Assembly (NCBI GenBank): GCA_963743015.1
Contig: CAVUOD010000010.1
Coordinates: 1-64,000, forward strand
Direction: 5' to 3'
DNA length: 64,000 bases
From: CAVSRC01 sp963743015
GTDB lineage: Bacteria > Pseudomonadota > Alphaproteobacteria > Rhizobiales > Kaistiaceae
The notes under the pieces are model-generated. The model ran no database searches. It saw only the letters and a program-made list of their open reading frames with translations, and was not told where the DNA came from. Numbering within the stretch: position 1 is the first letter of the stretch; every line of letters starts with the position of its first letter. Below are positions 27,832 through 36,433 of this stretch, piece by piece. A program made the translations under genes and the position numbers.

Positions 27832-28493
27832 GCAGGGTCGCTGCCGACCACGTAGCCGAATCCGCGGCGGGTTTCGATGGCCTCGGCACCGAGCTTGCGG
27901 CGCAGGCGCGCGACGATGACCTCGATGGCGTTGGTGTCGCGGTCGTGGTCGGTGTCGTAGAGGTGCTCGGCCAGTTCGGTCGGCGGCACGACGCGGCCGG
28001 CATGATGCATCAGATAGGCGAGCAGGCGATATTCCAGCGGCGACAGCGCTACCGGCAGGCCACCGCGGGTCACCCGCATCTGGCGGGTGTCGAGGGCGAG
28101 CGCACCGGAGGTGAGCACCGGCGCGGCCTGGCCGGCGGAGCGGCGCACAATGGCACGCAGGCGCGCCAGCAGCTCGTCCATCTCGAAGGGCTTGGGCAGA
28201 TAGTCGTCGGCGCCGGCGTCGATGCCTTCGACGCGCTCGGTCCAGGCGCCGCGCGCCGTCAGCACCAGGACCGGAAAGGTGCGTCCCTCCTGGCGCCAGC
28301 GCTTGAGCAGGGTCAGCCCGTCAAGGCGCGGCAGGCCGAGGTCGAGGATGGCGGCGTCATAATTTTCCGTGCCGCCGAGGAACCAGGCTTCCTCGCCGTC
28401 GCCAACGGTGTCGACGGCGTAGCCCGACGCCTTCAGAGCGGTCGCCACGTCCGCGGCGATCCTTGGTTCGTCCTCGACGACGAGAACCTTCAT
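27828..28493 (-). CDS. OmpR-family response regulator (FeuP-like)
   Basis: A 221-residue DNA-binding regulator. The receiver domain has the acidic pair ED near residue 8, phospho-acceptor D51 in AAILDLGLPRLDG, T in VLVLTARGA and lysine in DYLPKPF. The C-terminal winged helix includes LSPLEYRLLAYLMHHAGRVV and TNAIEVIVARLRRKLG. It is coupled on both sides by ATGA overlaps, to the PepSY protein upstream and the kinase downstream, so the three are made in one translational unit. Confidence 0.92.
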   Translation of the reverse strand: MKVLVVEDEPRIAADVATALKASGYAVDTVGDGEEAWFLGGTENYDAAILDLGLPRLDGLTLLKRWRQEGRTFPVLVLTARGAWTERVEGIDAGADDYLPKPFEMDELLARLRAIVRRSAGQAAPVLTSGALALDTRQMRVTRGGLPVALSPLEYRLLAYLMHHAGRVVPPTELAEHLYDTDHDRDTNAIEVIVARLRRKLGAEAIETRRGFGYVVGSDPA

Positions 28494-28837
28494 GTACTGC
28501 CGCCGTTAGGCTGTTTCAGGACGACCGCGTTGGCGGCGTCCACATCGACAATGACTCGTGTGCCGTCGGCAGTCACCACCTGCACCACATAGATCCAGTG
28601 GTCGTCCTGATTCTGGGTCAGGTCAACCGCCACCACGTCGCCGGGAACCTGCTTGGCGACGGCGGCGAGCACCTGTTCGAGCGGCCGGATGTCGCCATGC
28701 TCGTAAAGCTCGCGCGCCAGGTCGTGGTCGTCGTCGCCCTTGCCGCGCCCGTGGCCGTGATCGTCGGCCATGGCCGGCCCGGCGGCCAGCATGGTCGCCA
28801 GCACCAGGCCGGTGAATATGCGGACATAGTGTCTCAT
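28490..28837 (-). CDS. Periplasmic PepSY-domain protein
   Basis: A 115-residue secreted protein: signal peptide IFTGLVLATMLAAGPAMA, a His/Asp-rich stretch (DDHGHGRGKGDDDHD), then a PepSY domain (PLEQVLAAVAKQVPGDVVAV to TRVIVDVDAANAVVL). The ATG at 28837 is preferred; another lies 9 bp upstream. It overlaps the response regulator by 4 bp. In Sinorhizobium the small periplasmic FeuN, encoded just before feuP, restrains the FeuQ kinase; a similar role is possible here, and the His/Asp run could bind metal. Confidence 0.78.
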   Translation of the reverse strand: MRHYVRIFTGLVLATMLAAGPAMADDHGHGRGKGDDDHDLARELYEHGDIRPLEQVLAAVAKQVPGDVVAVDLTQNQDDHWIYVVQVVTADGTRVIVDVDAANAVVLKQPNGGST

Positions 28838-29118
28838 GAGCGGCATTTGCCACATAAAAGCTTTCTTCCCGCTGACAGCCAAGCGTGACGCTTGCACCCA
28901 GTATCTGGTGTTTCGACCGGCAATTTTCATCACTGCCGGTTTGTCCACAGGCGGAATGCCACAACCGGCGGCCAGGCCGAAGGCCGGATTGGCGAACAAG
29001 GCGCGGTTCATCCCGGTCCGGTCGCGGCGGTTGCGTCTGGCGATGGGCTGGCGTGTTAAAGGGCCACCGCCCGATTGGCTACCTTTGGACGCACCGCACC
29101 GTGGAGGAGCGCGCGACC

Positions 29119-29516
29119 ATGACCGTCGACTACATCAACCCAGAAGGCATGCACCGCAACCCCGCCTATTCGCAAGGCATCGCGATCCCGGCGGGTGCCC
29201 GCTTGCTTCTGGTCGGCGGCCAGAACGCGGTCGACGGCTAAGGCGCGATTGTCGGCAAGGACGATATCGCAGCGCAGACGGACCAGGCGGTGAGGAACGT
29301 GGTGCATCTGGTCGAGGCCGCCGGTGGCACCATCGAATTCCTGGTCGAGGTGACCATCATGATGCTTGCCGACCAGCCGCTCGCACCGGCTTTCGGCGCC
29401 TGGAGGGGGTACTGGCGAGAGCGCCCCAATCCGCCGACCGTCAGCATGATGCGGGTCGTGGGCTGGCCAATCCCGACTTCCTGATCGAGATCAAGGCTCT
29501 CGCCGTCTTGCCATAG
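29119..29516 (+). pseudogene. RidA-family (YjgF) gene, nonsense plus frameshift
   Basis: The frame starts MTVDYINPEGMHRNPAYSQG after GGAGG and continues as a RidA-type enamine/imine deaminase: LLLVGGQNAVDG, then TAA at 29239-29241 where GAA is expected, then GAIVGKDDIAAQTDQAVRNV, FLVEVTIMMLADQPL, RPNPPTVSMMRVVG. A missing G near 29462 moves the last block (LANPDFLIEIKALAVLP) to another frame ending at 29514-29516. Two independent lesions argue for true inactivation. Intact RidA proteins clear reactive enamines released by PLP enzymes. Confidence 0.8.
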
Positions 29517-29647
29517 GCCGGGAAGCACCGGCAGCCGGGCGCCGTCCACTTTCACCCTTGCGGCGGGGGGCTTCGCGGCCTAACCCTCGGGGCGCAACGC
29601 GCCATTCGGTGCCGCGCTCCACGCTCACATCCGGAGAAACGACAGCC

Positions 29648-30679
29648 ATGGCCTACATGCCATCCGACAAGCGTTACGACACCATGGTTTACCGGCGCAC
29701 GGGACGCAGCGGCCTGAAACTGCCGGCGATCTCGCTTGGCCTGTGGCACAATTTCGGCCACGGCTCGAACGGCGAGACGGCGCGCGAGATGTGCCGCGCC
29801 GCCTTCGACATGGGCATCACCCATTTCGATCTCGCCAACAATTACGGCCCGCCGCCGGGCTCGGCCGAGACGCTGTTCGGCACCATCCTCAAAAGCGAAT
29901 TTCGCGGCTACCGCGACGAGATGGTGATCTCGACCAAGGCCGGCTACAACATGTGGCCGGGCCCCTATGGCGAGTGGGGCAGCCGCAAATACCTGCTCTC
30001 CAGCCTCGACCAGAGCCTCAAGCGCATGGGGCTCGACTATGTCGACATCTTCTATTCGCACCGCTTCGATCCCGACACGCCGCTGGAAGAGACCATGGGC
30101 GCGCTCGACAGCGCGGTGCGTCAGGGCAAGGCGCTCTATGTCGGCATCTCGTCCTACAATTCGCAGCGCACCCACGAGGCGATGGCGATCCTCAAGCGCC
30201 TCGGCACGCCGGCGATCATCCACCAGCCGAGCTATTCGATCCTCAATCGCTGGACCGAGGAGGACAAACTGCTCGACGCGCTGGAGGAAGAGGGCATGGG
30301 CTGCATCTTCTTCTCGCCGCTGGCCCAGGGTCTGCTCACCGACAAGTATCTGAAGGGCGTTCCGGCCGACAGTCGTGCCGGCCGCGGGGCCGGTTCGTGG
30401 AAGGAGGGCTTCCTCAGCGAGGAAAACCTTGCCAGCGTGCGCGCGCTCAACGACATCGCCGAGGCGCGCGGCCAGACGCTGGCGCAGATGGCAATCGCCT
30501 GGGTGCTGCGCGACCACCGCACGACCTCGGCGCTGATCGGCGCCAGCCGCGTGGCGCAGATCGAGGATGCGGTGAAGGCGCTCGACAATCTCTCCTTCAC
30601 CGAGGCCGAACTCAGCGCCATCGACGCGCGCGCGAGAGAGGCCGACATCAATATCTGGAAGCGGTCGAGCGTGAGCTGA
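29648..30679 (+). CDS. Aldo-keto reductase, YghZ-like
   Basis: NADPH-dependent aldo-keto reductase of 343 residues, close to the YghZ/L-glyceraldehyde 3-phosphate reductase group (about 346 residues). The catalytic tetrad is recognisable: D in FDLANNYGPPPG (D and Y), K in VISTKAGYNMW and H in FYSHRFD. NADPH-binding residues are in LIGASRVAQIEDAV. The ATG at 29648 begins the conserved MAYMPSDKRYDTMVYRRTG. It is 14 bp upstream of a sugar-acid dehydratase, so it may reduce or oxidise a sugar-derived aldehyde in that pathway. Confidence 0.85.
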   Translation: MAYMPSDKRYDTMVYRRTGRSGLKLPAISLGLWHNFGHGSNGETAREMCRAAFDMGITHFDLANNYGPPPGSAETLFGTILKSEFRGYRDEMVISTKAGYNMWPGPYGEWGSRKYLLSSLDQSLKRMGLDYVDIFYSHRFDPDTPLEETMGALDSAVRQGKALYVGISSYNSQRTHEAMAILKRLGTPAIIHQPSYSILNRWTEEDKLLDALEEEGMGCIFFSPLAQGLLTDKYLKGVPADSRAGRGAGSWKEGFLSEENLASVRALNDIAEARGQTLAQMAIAWVLRDHRTTSALIGASRVAQIEDAVKALDNLSFTEAELSAIDARAREADINIWKRSSVS

Positions 30680-30693
30680 GGTGGAAGGCTCTC

Positions 30694-32418
30694 ATGGCGG
30701 ACGACTGGATCAGACGGCTGCGCAGTCAACGCTGGTTCGGCGCCGACGACCTGCGGTCCTTCGGTCACCGCTCGCGCATGCTGCAGCAGGGCTATGCCTA
30801 TGAGGATTTCATGGGCAAGCCGGTCGTCGCCATCGTCAATACGTGGTCGGACATCAATCCGTGCCATCAGCATCTGCGTGCACGCGCCGAGGCGGTGAAG
30901 CGCGGCGTATGGCAGGCGGGCGGCTTCCCGGTGGAGCTGCCGGCGCTGTCGCTGGCGGAGATTTTCGTCAAGCCGTCGACCATGCTCTATCGCAACCTGC
31001 TGGCGCTGGAGACCGAGGAGCTGTTGCGCTCGCATCCGGTCGACGGCGCGGTGCTGCTCGGCGGCTGCGACAAGACCACGCCGGCACTGCTGATGGGCGC
31101 GACCAGCATGAACCTGCCGGCGGTCTATCTGCCCGCCGGTCCGATGCTGCGCGGCAACTATGCCGGCAAGGTGCTGGGCTCGGGCAGCGACACCTGGAAA
31201 TACTGGGCCGACAAGCAGGCGGGCATCGTCTCGGAAGAGGAGTGGCAGGCGGTGGAGGGGGGAATCGCCCGCTCCTTCGGCACCTGCATGACCATGGGCA
31301 CGGCGGCGACGATGATGTCGCTGGCCGAGGCGCTGGGCATGACGCTCACCGGTGCCTCGTCGATTCCGGCGGCCGATTCGGCCCATGACCGCATGGCGAC
31401 CGCGTGCGGTCGGCGCATCGTGGCGATGATCGCGGAAGACCTGAAACCGCGCGACGTCCTCTCCCGCGCTGCCTTCGAGAACGCACTGGTGGTGCATATG
31501 GCGCTCGGCGGCTCGACCAATGCCATCATCCATCTGATCGCCATGGCCGGGCGCGCCGGCATCGACCTGAAGCTTGCTGATTTTGACCGCGTCGCCCGCG
31601 AGGTGCCGGTGCTTGCCGATATCAGGCCGTCAGGTGCCTTTCTGATGGAAGATTTCTATTATGCCGGCGGCCTGCCGGCGCTGCTCTGCGAGCTGAAGGA
31701 CAAGCTCGACCTCTCGGCGCTGACGGTTGCCGGTGGCACGCTCGGCGAGGCCATCGCCGGCGCCAAGGTCCACAAGCCGGAGGTCATCCGCCCGCTCGCC
31801 AATCCGGTGTCGGCGGAACTCGGCACAGCCATCCTAACCGGCAATCTGGCGCCGGACGGCTGCGTCATGAAGCCTTCGGCGGCCGACCCGCGCCTGCTCA
31901 AGCATTCCGGCCCGGCGCTGGTCTTCCGCGACTATCAAGAGATGGCGGCGAAGATCGATTCAGACGATCTCGAGGTGACGCCCGACCACGTCATCGTGCT
32001 GCAGAACGCCGGCCCGATCGGCGGTCCCGGCATGCCGGAATGGGGTATGCTGCCGATCCCGAAGAAGCTCTTGAAGCAAGGTGTGCGCGACATGCTGCGC
32101 ATCTCGGACGCGCGCATGAGCGGCACCAGCTATGGCGCCTGCATCCTCCATGTGGCGCCGGAATCGTATGTCGGTGGACCGCTGGCGGCGGTGAGGACCG
32201 GCGACATCATCTCGGTCGATGTCGAGCGGCGTTCGATCAATCTCGATGTCACGATTGCCGAGATCGAGCGGCGGCTGAAGGCATGGTCGCCGCCGGACCG
32301 GACATTCCCGCGCGGCTACAACAAGCTCTACGCCGAGCATATCAGCCAGGCCGACAAGGGCTGCGACTTCGATTTCCTGGAAGGCACGGCCCCGACCCCG
32401 GAGCCCGAAATCCACTAA
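30694..32418 (+). CDS. IlvD/Edd-family sugar-acid dehydratase (arabinonate dehydratase-like)
   Basis: A 574-residue Fe-S dehydratase. Cluster cysteines are visible in NPCHQH, GGCDKTTPA and GTCMTMGTA; the substrate-binding motif SDARMSGTSYGA is near residue 470. Length and the RSQRWFG..DLRSFGHRSRMLQ start match L-arabinonate/pentonate dehydratases (forming 2-keto-3-deoxy acids) better than branched-chain IlvD. The ATG follows GAGGTGGAAG. It forms a two-gene unit with the aldo-keto reductase. A KDG kinase and a KDPG aldolase 7 kb away could process related intermediates. Confidence 0.85.
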   Translation: MADDWIRRLRSQRWFGADDLRSFGHRSRMLQQGYAYEDFMGKPVVAIVNTWSDINPCHQHLRARAEAVKRGVWQAGGFPVELPALSLAEIFVKPSTMLYRNLLALETEELLRSHPVDGAVLLGGCDKTTPALLMGATSMNLPAVYLPAGPMLRGNYAGKVLGSGSDTWKYWADKQAGIVSEEEWQAVEGGIARSFGTCMTMGTAATMMSLAEALGMTLTGASSIPAADSAHDRMATACGRRIVAMIAEDLKPRDVLSRAAFENALVVHMALGGSTNAIIHLIAMAGRAGIDLKLADFDRVAREVPVLADIRPSGAFLMEDFYYAGGLPALLCELKDKLDLSALTVAGGTLGEAIAGAKVHKPEVIRPLANPVSAELGTAILTGNLAPDGCVMKPSAADPRLLKHSGPALVFRDYQEMAAKIDSDDLEVTPDHVIVLQNAGPIGGPGMPEWGMLPIPKKLLKQGVRDMLRISDARMSGTSYGACILHVAPESYVGGPLAAVRTGDIISVDVERRSINLDVTIAEIERRLKAWSPPDRTFPRGYNKLYAEHISQADKGCDFDFLEGTAPTPEPEIH

Positions 32419-32423
32419 CCAGA

Positions 32424-33095
32424 TCAGCGCCGGTCGAACGGCAGGAGAGGGTGCGCGCTGTCGAAGAAGCCGGCACGGGCGGCGGCGGTGGCGACCTGGT
32501 GGCCGCCGTCCCAGACCATGTGAATCGCCACCATGGCGATGAGTACCAGGCCGAGATAGGAGATCCACGGATGCTTCCTGAGGAGGCCGGCGACAAGATT
32601 GGCGGCGACGCCCATCAGGGCGACCGACAGGGTCAGGCCGATGACCAGCACCCAGATGTGGTGACGTGCCGTTCCGGCCACCGCCAGCACATTGTCCAGC
32701 GACATCGATACATCGGCGACGATGATCTGGGTCAGGGCCTGGCCGAAGGTCTTGTCCGGCGCGGCCCGCAACGGAGCCGCCCCTGCGCCCGATGCGGCAC
32801 AGGCCGGGTCGGCGCGATAGCCGGCACGGATCTCGCGCCACAGCTTCCAGGCGACCCAGAGCAGCAGCAGCCCGCCGGCCAGCGTCAGGCCAAGGACTTC
32901 GAGAAGCTCGCTGGTGAAGACAGCAAAAATGATGCGCAGCACCGCCGCAGCGGCGATGCCGTAGATGATCGCCTTGTGGCGGACCGCCGGCCGCAATCCG
33001 GCCGCCGCCATGCCGACAACCACCGCATTGTCTCCGGCGAGCACCAGATCGATGACGATGACGGAGATGAGTGCGGTGATTTCGGAATAGAACAT
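32424..33095 (-). CDS. TerC-family membrane protein (YjbE-like)
   Basis: Integral membrane protein of 223 residues with about seven hydrophobic segments. The TerC hallmarks are the acidic motifs VIVIDLVLAGDNAVVV near residue 13 and IIVADVSMSLDNVLAVAG near 125. TerC proteins are linked to Mn2+ export or to metal loading of secreted proteins. It is convergent with the dehydratase gene, with the stops 5 bp apart. Confidence 0.88.
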   Translation of the reverse strand: MFYSEITALISVIVIDLVLAGDNAVVVGMAAAGLRPAVRHKAIIYGIAAAAVLRIIFAVFTSELLEVLGLTLAGGLLLLWVAWKLWREIRAGYRADPACAASGAGAAPLRAAPDKTFGQALTQIIVADVSMSLDNVLAVAGTARHHIWVLVIGLTLSVALMGVAANLVAGLLRKHPWISYLGLVLIAMVAIHMVWDGGHQVATAAARAGFFDSAHPLLPFDRR

Positions 33096-33287
33096 GCGCT
33101 GCTTAATTGGGGACGGGGACCCCGGAATCCAACAGGGCCTCGCTCTTCAGATCGCTCCAGAATGCGGCGGGAATCGGCATTTCCCACCAGGCGACGAGCT
33201 GGGCCTCTGGTCGTGAATGTCATTATTGTCCCCGTCTTCCGCAATGCGCATGGCGTTGCGGATATGGGGCGCGGGCGACCGGTCTTT

Positions 33288-33355
33288 CAGACACGAAAAG
33301 ACCCGCGCCTGCGATTGCCAGCGCGGGTCGAAAAATCCTTCCGCCGTCCGGGCGA
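33288..33355 (-). terminator. Terminator module, copy 1 (68-bp repeat)
   Basis: Read on the minus strand it has the stem GACCCGCGC...GCGCGGGTC followed by TTTTCG, downstream of the outer-membrane protein gene. The whole 68 bp is repeated at 34498-34565 with 5 mismatches, exactly 1210 bp away. The repeat extends past the hairpin (AAAAATCCTTCCGCCGTCC), so it was duplicated as a block. Confidence 0.75.
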
Positions 33356-33457
33356 TCCGGAATATTGCGAATCGGCACACTGGGTGATGCGCCGGAGTGC
33401 TACGGTCCCAGCAAGTCACTCCACGATCGGTTCGTGTGGTCCACGCCGTTCCGACCG

Positions 33458-34235
33458 TCAGAAATGGAAGTTGAGGCCAACTCGCGCGACCTGCACAGTA
33501 AGATTTCGCGCTGTTGGATGCAGTGAATGCGGGAAGTTGATCGTTGGTGGAGTTGAAGTTCACCGAGCCCAAGTCCGTGTACAAGTACTCGAACTTGGCG
33601 GAGAGGTTCTGGGTAACTGCGTATTCTACCCCCGCCCCCGCGGTCCACCCGACCCGGGTCGACGATGCAGAACCGGCTTCAACACTACCGGTCTTTAGAT
33701 GCAGAAACCGTTGGCTGAAGCTCAGATTGCCTACGGCTAGTCCGCCGGTCCCATAGAACAGCCAACGGCCGTCCGCGTAGCCAAGGCGGCCCCTCGCCGA
33801 CGCGAGCCAATCCGTAGTGACGTTGACGGTGGACGACACACCGGAGCCTTTCGTTGGCACCGTGCCCGATGCAAAATAATTCGCGCTCGCATGCAGGTAG
33901 TCGATATCTGTTTCAACGCCCAGTACGACTGAGTTGACCTGATAGTTGCACCCGACTTGTCCTCCGCCAGCAAAAGCTGCTTCACCAAGCGACGGCGAGC
34001 CAAGGTTGTGCGCGAATGATTGGTCGACTGCTGGAGAGCCGGTGTAGCCGCCAGTCTGGGTGTACGAGACGTCCGAATTTGTCCAAGCCCCTCCGGCATT
34101 GACGCCGACATAGCAACCGCTCCAACTGAAGGCAGCAGTTGGCGGGGCCGCATAGCCATCCGATGTCATCGAAAGATTGCCGACAGCCGCAAAAGCGGAA
34201 ACTGCAAGAACCGCGGAAAGCAACTTGATAGCCAT
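33458..34235 (-). pseudogene. Omp25/31-like beta-barrel outer-membrane protein, frameshift near the C-terminus
   Basis: The frame starts MAIKLLSAVLAVSAFAAVG (signal) and runs through hallmarks of small alphaproteobacterial porin-like barrels: FSWSGCYVGVNAGGAW, VGCNYQVNSVVLGVETDIDY, WLASARGRLGYADGRWLFYG, GWTAGAGVEYAVTQNLSAKF and EYLYTDLGSVNF. After NSAKS one extra base near 33490 puts the last strand in another frame, VQVARVGLNFHF then TGA at 33460-33458. A C-terminal aromatic is needed for barrel insertion, so the gene is inactive unless the base is a sequence error. Repaired length is about 258 residues. Confidence 0.78.
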
Positions 34236-34497
34236 ATGTAATCCCCGCCTTATCAAACGCCGTCTCCAGGTACGTTTTTGATCCATTGCACGGCGGTTGT
34301 GGCGATGCAAGTTGCGGTTTTCCTCTCCCCGAGAAAGTCACGCACCGGTGGCACGAAGGACACAAGTGTGAACCAAAGCGGGCCCGCGCCACCCGCACCC
34401 GCGTTGCTCCAAGACAATCGCATATGGAATTCGGCCGGCGATCTGGCTCTCTCGATGGCGGCAATCGGGAATCAACGCCAAAAGGCGGCCAGTTTCG

Positions 34498-34565
34498 CAG
34501 ACACGAAAAGACCCGCGCCGGCGACCGCAGGCGCGGGTCGAAAAATCCTTCCGCCGTCCGGGCGA
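34498..34565 (-). terminator. Terminator module, copy 2 (68-bp repeat)
   Basis: Same stem and U-run as 33288-33355, here just downstream of the glycine-zipper lipoprotein gene. The five differences lie mainly in the loop; the arms GACCCGCGC and GCGCGGGTC are intact. Confidence 0.78.
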
Positions 34566-34580
34566 GCGCCCGGTCAGCCG

Positions 34581-34805
34581 TCAGTAGGTCGAGGCGATGG
34601 CCGCGCCAGCCGCAGCGCCGATGCCCGCGCCGATCGCGATGCCGCCAGCCGTGCCGCCGCTCGCCACGCCGCCAACCACACCGCCGACAACGCCGCCGAT
34701 CACGGCGCCTTTGACGACCCTGTCGTGATGGGTCATCGGGTAATGGGTGCAGCCGGCCAGCGAAACGCCAGCGCCGATAATCACCAGGGCAAGGGCCTTC
34801 TTCAT
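34581..34805 (-). CDS. Glycine-zipper outer-membrane lipoprotein
   Basis: A 74-residue protein with a lipoprotein signal (KKALALVIIGAGVSLAGC, lipobox LAGC at residues 16-19) and a glycine-zipper segment (GAVIGGVVGGVVGGVASGG, then TAGGIAIGAGIGAAAGAAIA), as in the YMGG/17-kDa antigen-like families. Such proteins anchor in the outer membrane and may pack through the zipper. The ATG at 34805 begins the signal. A terminator lies 16 bp downstream. Confidence 0.78.
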   Translation of the reverse strand: MKKALALVIIGAGVSLAGCTHYPMTHHDRVVKGAVIGGVVGGVVGGVASGGTAGGIAIGAGIGAAAGAAIASTY

Positions 34806-34878
34806 GATCCCGTCCTCCTCCTCGCCGCGTGCGAGCATTTCCGAAGGGTATCAGTAGTGGCGGTGGCCAGGAGTCGTG

Positions 34879-35757
34879 TCAAGTTGTCCTCAGGCGTCGC
34901 GCCGGGGGCCGCACATGGCCCATGCGGTGGCGGATTTCCGCGATTATGGTGACGGCGAGGCCTGTTGCAAAAACCCACCAGGCGGGACGAATCGTATAGC
35001 TGAAGTCGAGATTGGCGAGGATTACACGCTGCCAGCCGACGCCGGTGGCGAGCCCGTACCAGGTCGCTTCGACCGCGGCCGTCAGCAGGGCCGCGGCGAC
35101 GGTCAGGGCAAACAGGGGGACCAGACCCTCCTTGTAGCCGTAGCGGGCCATCAGCCGGTAGCCCATCAGCCAGAAATAGAATCCCGACATCAACACCGGC
35201 TGGGTCACGTCGACCTTGGACTGCAGGTAGTAGTGCAGGATGGCGAGCGGCGCGATGACATAGATGAGCGCGTGCAGCCGGTTCCAGGCCTTGGGGCCCA
35301 TGCGCTTGATCATGGCGTCGGTCGAGGTCACGCCGAGGGCGACGAGGCCGAGGATGGCGGTGAAGCCGATGGTCAGATAGATGCGCACCAGGATTTCGTG
35401 GGCAACGAAGCCGAGGTCGAGGCGCGAGTCGACGGTGTAGAGCGTCAGGTGGACGAGGATATAGGCGAGCGCCGACAGGCCGACGATGCGGCGGACGAGG
35501 ATCAGCTTGTTCCAGTCGAACAGGCGGCGTGCAGGGGTCACGGCGAGCGTGATGAGCAGGAAATAGACCGTCCAGTCGCCCATGCGGTGGATCGCCTCGG
35601 TCAGTGGCCGGGCGCCGAGGCCGAGGAACAGCGCCCGATAGAGCAGCCACAGCGCCGGCAGCATGACGAGCACCAGCGTTGCCGTCTTCAGGGGCGAGAA
35701 GCGGCCGGCACGGTCGTTCCACGGCATCCGGGACGCGATCGATCTCACCTGTGCCAC
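34879..35757 (-). CDS. msrQ: MsrQ, haem-binding subunit of the methionine-sulfoxide reductase system
   Basis: Inner-membrane b-type cytochrome that feeds electrons to periplasmic MsrP. The ferric-reductase-like transmembrane core spans residues 50-220 with conserved histidines in LAYILVHLTLY and RLHALIYVIAPLAILHYYLQ. The 292 residues exceed the roughly 200 of E. coli MsrQ, with extra helices at the C-terminus as in other alphaproteobacteria. No msrP gene is adjacent, so its partner must be elsewhere. Confidence 0.82.
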   Translation of the reverse strand: MAQVRSIASRMPWNDRAGRFSPLKTATLVLVMLPALWLLYRALFLGLGARPLTEAIHRMGDWTVYFLLITLAVTPARRLFDWNKLILVRRIVGLSALAYILVHLTLYTVDSRLDLGFVAHEILVRIYLTIGFTAILGLVALGVTSTDAMIKRMGPKAWNRLHALIYVIAPLAILHYYLQSKVDVTQPVLMSGFYFWLMGYRLMARYGYKEGLVPLFALTVAAALLTAAVEATWYGLATGVGWQRVILANLDFSYTIRPAWWVFATGLAVTIIAEIRHRMGHVRPPARRLRTT

Positions 35758-35925
35758 GCTGGGTTCCTCTTTTCTCGCTCTACGATCAGGGACGGCTTGC
35801 CTGCGCGCAAGCCTTTAGGCCGGCGGCGGGCTCACTGTCACGTCACGTGTGCGTAAGGAAAAGGTGAGGCTGGCTCGCGGATTGGCTATCGGCCGGTGAG
35901 GCGGCAGGGCCGCACGTCGTCAACC

Positions 35926-35986
35926 TTGACACATGAACAAGAAGTGTGTAGTTATGTGTAGTTTTCTAAGAAACAGGTAGAAAACT
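35926..35986 (+). promoter_or_regulatory. Promoter and operator of the toxin-antitoxin operon
   Basis: TTGACA (35926-35931) is followed 17 bp later by TAGTTA. Overlapping the -10 are two perfect copies of TGTGTAGTT (35945-35953 and 35955-35963), spaced 10 bp, one helical turn. AGTTTTCTA (35960-35968) and TAGAAAACT (35978-35986) then form a perfect 9-bp inverted repeat ending directly before the ATG. This arrangement suggests autorepression by the antitoxin or the complex. Confidence 0.6.
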
Positions 35987-36433
35987 ATGAGCAAGTATGA
36001 TGCTCTGCGCACCTTCCTCGAAGGGCAGCACGCCGAGCGCCTGCCGATGACTTTCGCCGAGATCGAGAAGGTCATCGGCTTCAAGCTGCCGCAATCACAG
36101 GCGATCCGGGCTTGGTGGTCGAACAACACCAGCAACAACGTGATGACCAGGGCGTGGCTGGCCGCCGGCTACAAGACCGAGCAGGTCGATATCGCGGGCC
36201 GCAAGCTGGTCTTTCGCCGCGACGCGGCAGCACGCCGACAGGTCATGCCGCGTGCCGGGGGATTTGCTGAGGAAGCGCCGGCCGCACGACCGAAGGAGAA
36301 TGCGAAACATCCCATCTTCGGTGCGCTCAAGGATGTTACCTGGATCGCGCCGGGCATCGACCTGACGGAGCCGGCCGATCCTGAATGGGCGGACCTGATC
36401 GACAGCAAGGATTGGGGAAGGCTGCCGGAATGA
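35987..36433 (+). CDS. Putative antitoxin (DUF7662-like) paired with PIN toxin
   Basis: A 148-residue protein. The first 75 residues (YDALRTFLEGQHAERLPMTF, AEIEKVIGFKLPQSQAIRAWW, SNNTSNNVMTRAWLAAGYKT) form a DUF7662-type domain seen at the N-terminus of many small regulatory proteins and able to bind DNA in some. The C-terminal 70 residues (HPIFGALKDVTWIAPGIDLT to EWADLI) look like an antitoxin tail that could fill the PIN active site. The stop overlaps the toxin start (ATGA). Operator-like repeats precede it. Confidence 0.7.
   Translation: MSKYDALRTFLEGQHAERLPMTFAEIEKVIGFKLPQSQAIRAWWSNNTSNNVMTRAWLAAGYKTEQVDIAGRKLVFRRDAAARRQVMPRAGGFAEEAPAARPKENAKHPIFGALKDVTWIAPGIDLTEPADPEWADLIDSKDWGRLPE

Noticed and set aside
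29743..30693. Fusion ORF joining the aldo-keto reductase region to the dehydratase (891 aa)
   Set aside because: The upstream part is an out-of-frame reading of the reductase. The dehydratase starts at the ATG at 30694 with its own Shine-Dalgarno sequence.
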